This document shows positions 1 through 6,726 of a DNA stretch of 9,200 nt, in pieces. The stretch is from DATGMB01 sp035293845 (GTDB lineage Bacteria; Acidobacteriota; Terriglobia; Bryobacterales; Bryobacteraceae): assembly GCA_035293845.1 (NCBI GenBank), contig DATGMB010000134.1, forward strand, positions 1 through 9,200. The letters run 5' to 3'. Positions within the stretch are counted from its first letter, which is position 1; every line of letters starts with the position of its first letter. The notes beneath the pieces were generated by a model that had not been told where the DNA came from, searched no databases, and saw only the letters and a program-made list of their open reading frames with translations. The position numbers were made by a program, and so were the translations under genes.

Positions 1-485
1 TCGAGATCCCTGGCGAAAGCCACGCCGCAGCTCATTTCGGGAATCGCCACGCGGTAGCCTGCCGGAAACCACTCCGACAAGCTGGCCCGGAAGAGCAGCC
101 GCGACGGTCCGAGCCCGTCCTCGAACATAAACGCGACGGCCGAAAGCCCACCGCTCCCGTTCCGGATCTCGTGTACGCCGGCGTGCCCGCTGGTCCGGGC
201 GGCCAGATTCTGGAGCGCGATCTGCTGCCAATCCAGGCCGCATTCCTCCCAGTAGCGCTGCGTCGCGAAGTTGACGTACCGCATCGTCTGGTTCGGAAAC
301 AGCACGGTCCAGGTCAGCGCGATGTCGGGCGCGCGCAGCCGCATATGCGGGCCCGGCCAATTGCCCAGGGCGAAAAAAGATGCCGGCACGAAGATGGGCA
401 GGAGATTGGCCATGTCGATCCGGTCCGGCCACAGGTCCAGCGCTTCCTGCATCTGGCGGAGGTGCGCTTCGGACGGCGTCTGCAT
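1..485 (-). CDS. Partial hypothetical protein, possibly DUF1444/YtpQ-like (C-terminus outside window)
   Basis: An open frame runs on the minus strand from an ATG at 485-483 to the left edge without a stop, giving 161 codons of N-terminal sequence. It starts MQTPSEAHLRQMQEALDLWP. There is no signal peptide or membrane segment, so it is probably cytoplasmic. An AGAGG about 8 bases upstream of the ATG (499-495) supports this start. Recognisable stretches are MRYVNFATQRYWEECGLDWQ, followed by ALQNLAAR, and later GLGPSRLLFR and GYRVAIPEMSCGVAF. The order (a strand, a helix with 'ALxNL', then 'ASRLL' and a 'vavP' strand) recalls DUF1444/YtpQ proteins, whose biochemical role I do not know. That match is from memory and weak; the coding call itself is much firmer. 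It lies downstream of the decayed DUF983 gene and the VWA/receptor operon on the same strand. Confidence 0.72.
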   Translation of the reverse strand, partial: MQTPSEAHLRQMQEALDLWPDRIDMANLLPIFVPASFFALGNWPGPHMRLRAPDIALTWTVLFPNQTMRYVNFATQRYWEECGLDWQQIALQNLAARTSGHAGVHEIRNGSGGLSAVAFMFEDGLGPSRLLFRASLSEWFPAGYRVAIPEMSCGVAFARDL

Positions 486-618
486 GGTACGAGCCTCTGC
501 CCCGGATTATCGCAGCCACCCCCGCCGGTCTCACGCTCCTCTTTGGTTATGATTGGTTTGCAACCGAAGCATGCTACTCCGTCCGCGGCGCCCGCGCCGC
601 GTCGCCCCGGCACGCTCG
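486..618. other. Non-coding spacer between pseudogene and leftmost gene
   Basis: I see no convincing coding sequence here on either strand. It holds the candidate promoter of the leftmost gene and a GC-rich stretch at about 580-615, where the 3' half of the DUF983-like gene would be expected but is not recognisable. Short open frames across it are GC-driven and resemble no protein. Confidence 0.5.
495..534 (-). promoter_or_regulatory. Candidate sigma-70-type promoter and Shine-Dalgarno for the leftmost gene
   Basis: On the minus strand, GTGAGA (534-529, 4 of 6 to TTGACA) is followed after 17 bases by GATAAT (511-506, 5 of 6 to TATAAT). AGAGG (499-495) then precedes the ATG at 485. The predicted transcript start, near 499, would leave a very short leader. 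Seen directly: the hexamers and spacing. Inferred: promoter activity. Confidence 0.35.
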
Positions 619-803
619 CGCCGGCGGAATCGAGAGCAGGTAGGAGAAGTACATCGCGACCAGGAAATACCCAGGCTCGCGTTCCTACTTCAGCGCGCAC
701 ACCGGACACCGCTCGTGAATCGCGAGCGGCGCCGCCACAGCGGCTTGGGGAAGATCGCGCCGGCCCGGCAGCGCTGACCCGGAATTGCGGAAACCGTGCT
801 CAC
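619..803 (-). pseudogene. Decayed DUF983-type zinc-ribbon membrane protein gene
   Basis: The minus strand holds the N-terminal part of a DUF983-like protein split over two frames. A possible GTG start at 803 leads into GQRCRAGAIFPKPLW (779-735). After a frame change between about 734 and 727, the reading continues as PLAIHERCPVCALK (to 688), an in-frame TAG (687-685), then EREPGYFLVAMYFSYLLSIP (684 to about 622). Intact DUF983 proteins usually start with a cysteine-pair ribbon, then 'CPxCGLxYEREPGYF.GAMY.SY' and two or three membrane helices. Here the CPVC pair and the EREPGYF motif survive. One frameshift and one amber codon (where Tyr or Phe is usual) interrupt the frame, and nothing resembling the later helices remains downstream of about 619. 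The remnant starts 28 bases past the VWA gene stop on the same strand. The family match is by eye. A recoded gene is very unlikely because the 3' half is missing. Confidence 0.68.
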
Positions 804-830
804 ACCCAACCCGGGCCGGGCATCTCTCCC

Positions 831-2972
831 CTACGGCACCACCACGACCGGCGCGCGCCAGAACGCGAATTTCTGCGCGCTCGGATCGAGCACCGAGACC
901 TGGCAGGTGTATTTGCCGGGCGCCAGCTTGCCCAGCGGCACGCTGAATTTCAGCGGCAGCGCCTTCGATTTCGCATCCAGCCCTTCGGTGATTTCGAGCG
1001 GCGCGGTCTCGAACGCCTTCACGCGTCCCCGGATGAAGCTCACGGTTGCCACCAGCGGCTGCGTGCTCTCGGCCGTGGGCTCGTACGCCTGCAGGTAGAC
1101 GTACATCTCCTGGTTCTTGTTGAACACGCGCGTCACGCTCGGCACCAGCTTCTTGCCGTCCTCGATCAGCGGATTCGCGGCCAGGATTTTCTTGTCCTTC
1201 TCCGCGTTGAATACCGCCTGGCTCATATCCATGCGCTGGCTGCTCAGGATCACCGAGCTGATCGGCAGCCGCTTCTGCTCGCTGGTCAGGTCCGGAATCG
1301 TGAATTTCGCATCGTAGGTGCCGAGCTTGCCCGTGGTGTTCTCGCGCGCGACGAAGCGGAGCGAATAGTTCCCCGGCGGCAGCGTGAAGCCGGTGTCGTA
1401 GCTGATCGGGTGTTTGGCCAGATCCTGCGCGGTGGCGCCCTTCAGCTTGAAATCCGCGAAGTCGCGCACGTTCGCCACCTGCTTGCCGGCCGCGTCCTTC
1501 ACCACGCAGATGAAGTCGATGGTAGTCCGCTCCGCCCCGCCGCTGCGCGCCAGCTCCATCTCGCTGCCCGGAATTTTGGCCGCGATCGGCACGAAATAGC
1601 GGTCGCGCGCCAGCCGGAAGTAGTCGATCTCCATCGTGATATCGATATCCGTGACCGGGTCCCCCAGCATGAGCGCTTCGGCAAGCTGCCGCTCTTTATC
1701 GGTCGAGTTGAACTGTTTGAAGTCCTTGCCCGCGAAGTAGCCGCGGCGGTAATCGAACTTCGAAATCCGCGCCTGCAGCGCCGGATTTTTGAAGGTGATC
1801 TTGATCGTACGGAAGCGGCCGTCGAGCTTGTCATTATCGCTGTAGTAGCCCAGGATGTAATAGCTCGACATGTCCTTCTGCGCCTGCTGGATTCCCACGG
1901 CAAGGTCGTTGTTGTCGAGCAGCGCCTTGCCGCCGGTGTCCGCGGCCAGCGTATACAGCGTTTCCTGTTGTCCCTGGAAGTTGCTCTGGCTGGCGCGCGC
2001 CGAGCTGCCGCTATACATCCCCGCTCCGCCCGGTGAGGATTTCGTCGCGTCGCCGAGCGGCGCCGAGGCTACCAGGCCGCGCGCGTCGATCGGATAGAAG
2101 GACACATTGGCGCGCAGCGCCGCGTTGATCGTCGCAGTCAACTGCGCCTGGTTGTCGAGCCCGTTGCGCTGCATGCCGCTAGCGAAGTACACCAGCGCCT
2201 TTTTCTCATTCAGCGATCCCAGCATCTTCACCGCGCTTTCGAGCGCGGCAAGCTGGCGGTCGGTATTGAAGATGTTGAACTCGGTGTCGTCCTGCGTGAA
2301 GGCGGCGCCGGTGTCGGAGGTGCTGTCGTCGTTGGTGGCCTCGTCGAAGCCCTGCCCTTCGCCGATCGTCAGACCCTTGATGTCCTTCAGCAGCGCGTCG
2401 CGGTCATCCGTGAAATCCTCGACCACCTTGATGTCGTTCGAAAACGTCATGATCGCCATCAGGTCCGAGGGCGTCATCTGCGTCTTGACGAACTTCGTCG
2501 CCGCATCCTGCGCGCGGAGCTGGTCCGCAAGCGGCATCGAGGTCATATCGAAAAACAGCACCATCAGGCGCTTGTCTTTGTACTTGATGTCGCCCGGCTT
2601 TTCCGGCGCGATCTGCACCGTGGTCGCGCTCTTCACGGCCGGCTGTTCAACGCGCGTCTCCAGTTGCTTCGGCCCCTCCGGCTGATCCGGCAGCGGCGCG
2701 GCGGCCTCTTCCAGCTTCTGAAACTGCACGAACGAAACCTTCTGCGGTTTGCCGTCTTCCGTGACCACGAAGTCGGCCGGCGTCAGTCCGGTGATCGGTT
2801 TGCCGCTCTTATCCTTGATGATCAGGTCTTCGACCACGAGCTGCGTGGTGGTCTTGAACTCGAACGTCTTTTTCGACGGCAGCGTCGCGTTCTGCTGCTG
2901 TTGCTGAGGGGCGGGCGGCTGTGCCGCGGCAATGAGCACCCAGGTAACGAGTGTGGCGGTGATGGATCTCAT
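831..2972 (-). CDS. Secreted VWA-domain protein (acidobacterial TIGR03436-like), paralogue A
   Basis: A 713-residue exported protein. Residues 1-18 (MRSITATLVTWVLIAAAQ) form a signal peptide, followed by a Pro/Gln-rich linker. Residues 43-85 carry the leading beta domain with the 'DKSGKPITGLTPADFVVTED' pattern. A VWA domain spans about 135-378: strand RLMVLFFDMTSM, then SDLMAIMTFS, KKALVYFASG, FYPIDARGL and YYILGYY. The MIDAS is degenerate: D142-M-T-S-M146 instead of DxSxS. A 30-residue acidic Ser/Thr insert (201-230) and a Gly/Ser/Ala insert (about 301-335) interrupt the domain. Residues 425-713 are beta-sandwich-like, with LPPGNYSLRFVARENTTGK (531-549) and LAPGKYTCQVSVLDP. The start is set by GAGGAAA just upstream of the ATG, in the 9-base gap after the receptor stop, implying one transcript and probably translational coupling. 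Role unknown: family members are mostly uncharacterised, and a cell-envelope protein-interaction role is inference. Confidence 0.93.
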   Translation of the reverse strand: MRSITATLVTWVLIAAAQPPAPQQQQQNATLPSKKTFEFKTTTQLVVEDLIIKDKSGKPITGLTPADFVVTEDGKPQKVSFVQFQKLEEAAAPLPDQPEGPKQLETRVEQPAVKSATTVQIAPEKPGDIKYKDKRLMVLFFDMTSMPLADQLRAQDAATKFVKTQMTPSDLMAIMTFSNDIKVVEDFTDDRDALLKDIKGLTIGEGQGFDEATNDDSTSDTGAAFTQDDTEFNIFNTDRQLAALESAVKMLGSLNEKKALVYFASGMQRNGLDNQAQLTATINAALRANVSFYPIDARGLVASAPLGDATKSSPGGAGMYSGSSARASQSNFQGQQETLYTLAADTGGKALLDNNDLAVGIQQAQKDMSSYYILGYYSDNDKLDGRFRTIKITFKNPALQARISKFDYRRGYFAGKDFKQFNSTDKERQLAEALMLGDPVTDIDITMEIDYFRLARDRYFVPIAAKIPGSEMELARSGGAERTTIDFICVVKDAAGKQVANVRDFADFKLKGATAQDLAKHPISYDTGFTLPPGNYSLRFVARENTTGKLGTYDAKFTIPDLTSEQKRLPISSVILSSQRMDMSQAVFNAEKDKKILAANPLIEDGKKLVPSVTRVFNKNQEMYVYLQAYEPTAESTQPLVATVSFIRGRVKAFETAPLEITEGLDAKSKALPLKFSVPLGKLAPGKYTCQVSVLDPSAQKFAFWRAPVVVVP

Positions 2973-2984
2973 GATTTCCTCTTA
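2973..2984 (-). promoter_or_regulatory. Ribosome binding site overlapping the receptor stop codon
   Basis: Minus-strand TAAGAGGAAATC directly precedes the ATG at 2972. The receptor stop TAA (2984-2982) shares its final bases with the AAGAGGA Shine-Dalgarno. The geometry suits translation of the VWA gene by ribosomes finishing the receptor gene. Confidence 0.8.
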
Positions 2985-5900
2985 GAACCGGAACCTCAAC
3001 GTCGCGGTCAGCGAACGCATGGGACTCACGCCTGAAGGCAACCCAAATTGGGTGGAATTTACGGTCGTATTCCAGGCCGTGAATACGACGTGGTTCAGCG
3101 GGTTGACCGAATCGATGCGGAAATCGAAGCTCCGCCGCTCGCCCACGCGGATCACGCGCGAAGCCGAGGAGTTCATCGTGAAGGTCATGGGCCCGGTGAT
3201 GATGTCGCGGCCGGCGTTGCCGTAGGTGCCCGCGGCCGGCACAGCGAATGCCGCCGGATTCAGCGTCCCGTCCGGAAGGTAGACCGGCAGCCCGGTGTAT
3301 TCCGCGCGCAGCGGGCCGACGATGCCGGTGCCGCCCAGAACCTTGCTGATGACGGCCGGGGTCTCCGGAGCGCCGCTCTGCACCACGAACGCATTGGAGA
3401 TGGTCCAATCGCGCAGCAGCTTGCCCTTGAAGCCCTTCAGCAGCGCTCCGCCGCGTGCGCCCATGCCGGTGCTGTACTGGAAATTGGCGTTGAGGGTATT
3501 GGCGCGGACGCCGGCGGAGCGCGCGCGCTCCGCGTTCAGGTCCAGCCAGTTCTGCGCGATGCTGGCGCCGGCGCCGCGCCCGCCGGTCGCGCCGTCGTCG
3601 ATCATGTTGGTGTGCGCGTAAACGAGGTTCCCGGCGAAGCCGCCGCGGAACCGCCGCTGCAATTGCAGCCACACCGCATTCATGATGCTGTTGCCGCCGG
3701 TGGTCATGTACGTGAAATTGGTCGGGCAGGTGGGGCAGTACGCCGATGACCAGCCCGCCGGAACCGTCACGCCCGGCGCCGCAGAGTTGGGGATGAACTC
3801 CTGCATCTGGTGCGTGCCCTTCGCCATGGTGTAGGTGACCGTTCCCACCAGTCCCCATTTCAACGTCTGCTGCACCGAAGCCCGCGCGGTATGGACGTAG
3901 CCGATGCGGAAATTCGAGTCCACCGCGAAGGTCGTGATGGGCGTCTTCGTGACCAGCGGGAAGCCATTCGCCAGCGTGAGCGGCACGCTGGCAGCCGAAT
4001 CGATCAGGCTGTAGGACAGCGGCGATTGCTGGGCCATCTGGTTGATGATCGATTGATAGGTCGTCGTGTTGAAATAGACGCCGTATCCGCCGTCCACTCG
4101 CGTGTTGTTCGTCGCCCGCCACGCGATGCCGATGCGCGGCTGGAACTCGCGCGCATCGCCGTTCATCAGTGACTTGGTGAAACCCGCCTGGTTGTACGGT
4201 GTGCAGCCCGTCACCGTGGTCGTGGCGCACACCACCGAGGCCGACGCGAACCCCGGCGCGATGTTCAGATTGACCAGCCGGCCGTAAAGCTCGGTCGTCG
4301 GCAACTGGTACTCCCAGCGCAGCCCGAGGTTCAGCGACACCTTGGTCGAAAGCCGCCAGTCATCGGTGGCGTAGAGGTCGAACCAGCCGTTGCGGAAATA
4401 CTTGTCCGCGTTGCCGTAAGCGATCTGGCTGGTATAGGGCAGGCCGAGCAGGAAGTCGGAAAAATCGTAGCCCGTCAGGCCGCCGGTGAAGTTGAAGCTG
4501 CCGCGCGGATTCTGCTGCGAGATCGGATTGTTCTGCAGGCGCCGGATATCGCCGCCGAAGGTGAAATTGTGCTTGCCGCGGAACCAGCGGACGCTGTCGC
4601 CGAAGGACGTCGTCTGCGACCGGTTGTAGACCAGATTCGCGTCGCTCAAGCCGGCGAAGCCGTTGGCGAAGCCGAGCGAGGGCGGACCCCAGAAGTTCGG
4701 GTCCTGATCGTTGCCGGTGATTCCGAGCTGACCGGAGATGTTCAGGCGGTTGGCGAAATACGGCGTCGACGTCTGGGTGTTGCGGCTGAAATTCAAGTTC
4801 GCCTGATTGAAAAGATGGGTTGTGAAGTGGTACGTCCACCCCACGCCCGTGTTGTACGCGCTCTGATGGCTGCCGTCGACGAATCCGAACAGGTTGGGCG
4901 AGGTCCCGTCCTGGCGCTGGTAGCTGAAATTCCCGTTTACCTGGTTTTTGGTGTTGATGGTGTGGCTGATGCGGGTGTTGACGTTGTCCTGATTGTTGAT
5001 TCCGACCAGCGCGGTCTGGTAGTTGTAGCGCGAATTGCCGCCGAAGTTCGGCAGCGGATAGAACGCCAGCAGCCCGAGCGCCTGCGAGCTGATCCGGTTC
5101 GCCGGAATCTGGTTATTCGGGAACGGCGCGCCGGTCGTGGGGTCGAGAATCGTCACCGGCTGGCCTTGCAGGTTGAATACGTTCGCGAAGTTCCCGGCAC
5201 GCTCGTCCGCCGTGGGCACCAGCGATGTCGAAACGCTGCCGGTGCGGGCCCGCGTGAACTGGTAATTAATGGTGAAGAATGTCTTCTGCCCGCTCAACAG
5301 ATGCGGGATCTTCAGCGGCCCGCCGAACATGGCGGTCATGCGCGCGTTGGCCGTCGAGGGCTTGGGCGTGTCCTGGCCGGTCAGCGAGAACTGGCGGGCA
5401 TTCAGCGCCGAGTTGTTGTAGATAATCCCGAGATTGCCGTTGTAGCGCATCCGCGCGTCGCGCCGGCCGTTGCCGAACGCATTGGGATTCCGGCCGCCCG
5501 GTCCGCGGCCCGCGCGGTCGCCGCGCCCGCCGCCCGGTCCGCCGAATCCGCCGCGCCCGCCGGGACCGCCGCCGAACCCGCCGCGTCCGCCACCGAATCC
5601 GCCGCCGCCAGGACCGCCGCGTCCGCCACCGGCCATCTGCGGCCCGCCGCCTTCCATCCCCGGTTGCTGCATGCCGTCCATGCCCGGCCCGCCCATGCCC
5701 GGCCCGCCCATCCCGAAGCCCATCGGACCGCCGGGGCCGCCGCGTCCGCCGAACCAGTCGTTCTGCTGCGGCATCGCCACGCCGCTCGAAATGCTTCCGC
5801 CGACCACGAAGGCGTCATTCGCGTTCTGGGCAGCATCGCCGGCGCTCATCCCGATGTCCTGGCTGCCATCCGCCGCGGCGGCCGCGCCGTCGGCGGCATT

Positions 5901-6518
5901 GACGTCCACGCGCTGGAATCCATTGCCGTTCTGCCCGCCGCGCCCGCCCTGCCCGTTTTGCGCCAGCGCTCCCCGGAGCGAGGGCCGGCCGCCATTGCCG
6001 CCCTGCCCGCCGCGTCCGCTGCGCCCGCCCGCTGGCGCGGCTGCGGCCGGATTGGACGGCTGCGCGCTCGCCGTGGCCGTGCCATTTGGCGTTCCGTCAT
6101 TTTTCGGCGCCGCCGCGGCCGGTGCCTGCGCAGATACCGTTGCGGGCGCGGGAGCAGCCGGACTTTTCAATGCCTCGACCGCCGATTTCACTTCCGCCGG
6201 CGAGAGCAGCTTCAGGTTCCACGTCGGGCTCGGCGCCATCGCCGCCACTCCCACTTCCTCGCTCAACTTGGCAAAACCGAGCATTTCCACCGTGATGGTC
6301 CACGTTCCATCCGGCAAATTGGCGAAGGAATACGTACCCTGATCGTCGGTCGTGGTGACGAATTTCTTGTCGCCCTGCGTTGCCGTCACCGTGGCGCCGG
6401 GAACGGGCAGCCCGCCGGACTGCACCACGCCGTGGTGTTCCGATGCATACAGGGCGGCCCCGGCCAGGAGCACGGCGAGGAAGCGCCCGAAACGGGTGTA
6501 CATGCGGTGTGCAGTCAT
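2982..6518 (-). CDS. Oar-like TonB-dependent receptor-type outer-membrane protein with carboxypeptidase-regulatory domain
   Basis: An 1178-residue outer-membrane beta-barrel protein. A signal peptide occupies about residues 6-26 (RFLAVLLAGAALYA). A carboxypeptidase-regulatory-like domain spans 28-103 (GLPVPGATVTATQGDKKF, then DDQGTYSFANLPDGTWTITV). An Ala/Pro linker (120-165) and a long Gly-rich, low-complexity region follow (165-200 and 257-345). The barrel starts near 356 (MRYNGNLGIIYNNSALNARQ, then FGGPLKIP and TFFTINYQFTRAR) and ends in RFRF, a typical C-terminal aromatic signal. The strand-rich barrel matches acidobacterial Oar-like receptors. No plug domain or TonB box is visible between the regulatory domain and the barrel. 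Cysteines are few: 764 and 772 close together, and CPTC at 928-931, probably in surface loops. The frame is stopped by TAA just upstream of the ATG at 6518. That ATG lacks a clear Shine-Dalgarno and Met6 (6503) is an alternative start. The ligand is unknown. Confidence 0.92.
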   Translation of the reverse strand: MTAHRMYTRFGRFLAVLLAGAALYASEHHGVVQSGGLPVPGATVTATQGDKKFVTTTDDQGTYSFANLPDGTWTITVEMLGFAKLSEEVGVAAMAPSPTWNLKLLSPAEVKSAVEALKSPAAPAPATVSAQAPAAAAPKNDGTPNGTATASAQPSNPAAAAPAGGRSGRGGQGGNGGRPSLRGALAQNGQGGRGGQNGNGFQRVDVNAADGAAAAADGSQDIGMSAGDAAQNANDAFVVGGSISSGVAMPQQNDWFGGRGGPGGPMGFGMGGPGMGGPGMDGMQQPGMEGGGPQMAGGGRGGPGGGGFGGGRGGFGGGPGGRGGFGGPGGGRGDRAGRGPGGRNPNAFGNGRRDARMRYNGNLGIIYNNSALNARQFSLTGQDTPKPSTANARMTAMFGGPLKIPHLLSGQKTFFTINYQFTRARTGSVSTSLVPTADERAGNFANVFNLQGQPVTILDPTTGAPFPNNQIPANRISSQALGLLAFYPLPNFGGNSRYNYQTALVGINNQDNVNTRISHTINTKNQVNGNFSYQRQDGTSPNLFGFVDGSHQSAYNTGVGWTYHFTTHLFNQANLNFSRNTQTSTPYFANRLNISGQLGITGNDQDPNFWGPPSLGFANGFAGLSDANLVYNRSQTTSFGDSVRWFRGKHNFTFGGDIRRLQNNPISQQNPRGSFNFTGGLTGYDFSDFLLGLPYTSQIAYGNADKYFRNGWFDLYATDDWRLSTKVSLNLGLRWEYQLPTTELYGRLVNLNIAPGFASASVVCATTTVTGCTPYNQAGFTKSLMNGDAREFQPRIGIAWRATNNTRVDGGYGVYFNTTTYQSIINQMAQQSPLSYSLIDSAASVPLTLANGFPLVTKTPITTFAVDSNFRIGYVHTARASVQQTLKWGLVGTVTYTMAKGTHQMQEFIPNSAAPGVTVPAGWSSAYCPTCPTNFTYMTTGGNSIMNAVWLQLQRRFRGGFAGNLVYAHTNMIDDGATGGRGAGASIAQNWLDLNAERARSAGVRANTLNANFQYSTGMGARGGALLKGFKGKLLRDWTISNAFVVQSGAPETPAVISKVLGGTGIVGPLRAEYTGLPVYLPDGTLNPAAFAVPAAGTYGNAGRDIITGPMTFTMNSSASRVIRVGERRSFDFRIDSVNPLNHVVFTAWNTTVNSTQFGLPSGVSPMRSLTATLRFRF
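5484..5750 (-). repeat. Gly/Met/Arg/Pro low-complexity coding segment with 15-bp tandem repeat
   Basis: This stretch encodes receptor residues 257-345, built from GGPGM, GGRGG and GFGG-type units. It includes a perfect 15-base tandem duplication at 5679-5708 (unit CATGCCCGGCCCGCC on the plus strand) that encodes GGPGMGGPGM. Seven methionines fall within residues 266-295. The plus strand shows a mirrored Pro-rich open frame that is only a shadow of this composition. Confidence 0.85.
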
Positions 6519-6581
6519 GGATGGTTATTCTTGATGGCGCAGCGCCTCCGGGGAACGTTACGGCAAAATGGGGACACGGGC

Positions 6582-6594
6582 ACGTTAAGAACGT
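6582..6594. repeat. Inverted repeat ACGTT-aag-AACGT
   Basis: A perfect 5-base inverted repeat (6582-6586 and 6590-6594) with a 3-base spacer. The core ACGTTA recurs at 6555-6560, 27 bases away on the same strand. The position suits an operator near the receptor promoter, but sites this short also arise by chance. Confidence 0.4.
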
Positions 6595-6625
6595 CAAATT
6601 TATTTTGGAACTATTGCAAATTCAG

Positions 6626-6642
6626 CAATCTGCGGCGGATTG
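6626..6642. promoter_or_regulatory. 17-bp near-palindrome, candidate operator
   Basis: CAATC (6626-6630) and GATTG (6638-6642) are perfect inverted arms around TGCGGCG. The seven central bases are also nearly symmetric, so the whole 17 bases deviate at one symmetric pair plus the centre. It lies roughly midway between the divergent starts. Overlapping it is an imperfect direct repeat, AGCAATCTGCG (6624-6634) and AGCAGAATCTGCG (6643-6655), about two helical turns apart. Binding by a regulator is inference. Confidence 0.4.
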
Positions 6643-6726
6643 AGCAGAATCTGCGCCCCGGCGGCGGTAGCCACTAAGAGGCAGGCGTACCGAAGGGTTG
6701 TCATGTATTCTTAGACTGTAACGCTC

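Larger units (their letters stand above)
6519..6726. promoter_or_regulatory. Divergent intergenic control region
   Basis: The 208 bases between the two divergent starts include the most AT-rich stretch of the window (about 6595-6625). They carry several small symmetrical or repeated elements, annotated separately. Both transcription units must start here or nearby. No clear Shine-Dalgarno precedes the ATG at 6518 or the ATG at 6727. I found no promoter with both hexamers near consensus at good spacing. Isolated partial matches are TTGACG on the minus strand (6596-6591) and TTGTCA on the plus strand (6698-6703). Confidence 0.6.

Noticed and set aside
314..709. 131-codon minus-strand frame spanning the pseudogene and the leftmost gene
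   Set aside because: It overlaps the better-supported 1-485 frame out of phase and crosses the DUF983 remnant in the wrong frame.
804..830. Possible intrinsic terminator after the first VWA gene
   Set aside because: The GC-rich inverted arms (CCCGG/CCGGG) are separated by only one base, so they cannot form a normal hairpin loop, and no T-tract follows.
171..2036. 621-codon plus-strand open frame opposite the first VWA gene
   Set aside because: It is an antisense shadow of high-GC codon use: Arg/His/Ala-rich composition, no recognisable domain, and it spans the pseudogene and the gene boundary.
2809..4230. 473-codon minus-strand frame overlapping both operon genes
   Set aside because: It lies in another frame of the receptor C-terminus and VWA N-terminus, is His/Arg-rich, and has no family resemblance.
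5470..6342. Pro-rich plus-strand frame that looks like a PPGPPRPP-repeat protein
   Set aside because: It is the complement of the Gly-rich receptor segment and has no independent start signal or homology.
6591..6596. TTGACG on the minus strand as a -35 for the receptor
   Set aside because: The sequence 16-18 bases downstream is GC-rich (GTGTCCCC) with no -10-like hexamer.
4569..6677. 702-codon plus-strand open frame opposite the receptor gene
   Set aside because: Composition is Arg/Ala/Val-rich without motifs. It runs through the Gly-rich segment and the intergenic region, while the minus strand encodes a clear receptor.
6698..6726. TTGTCA (6698-6703) as the -35 of a promoter for the second VWA gene
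   Set aside because: No acceptable -10 occurs 16-18 bases downstream; the position falls on ACGCTC next to the start codon.
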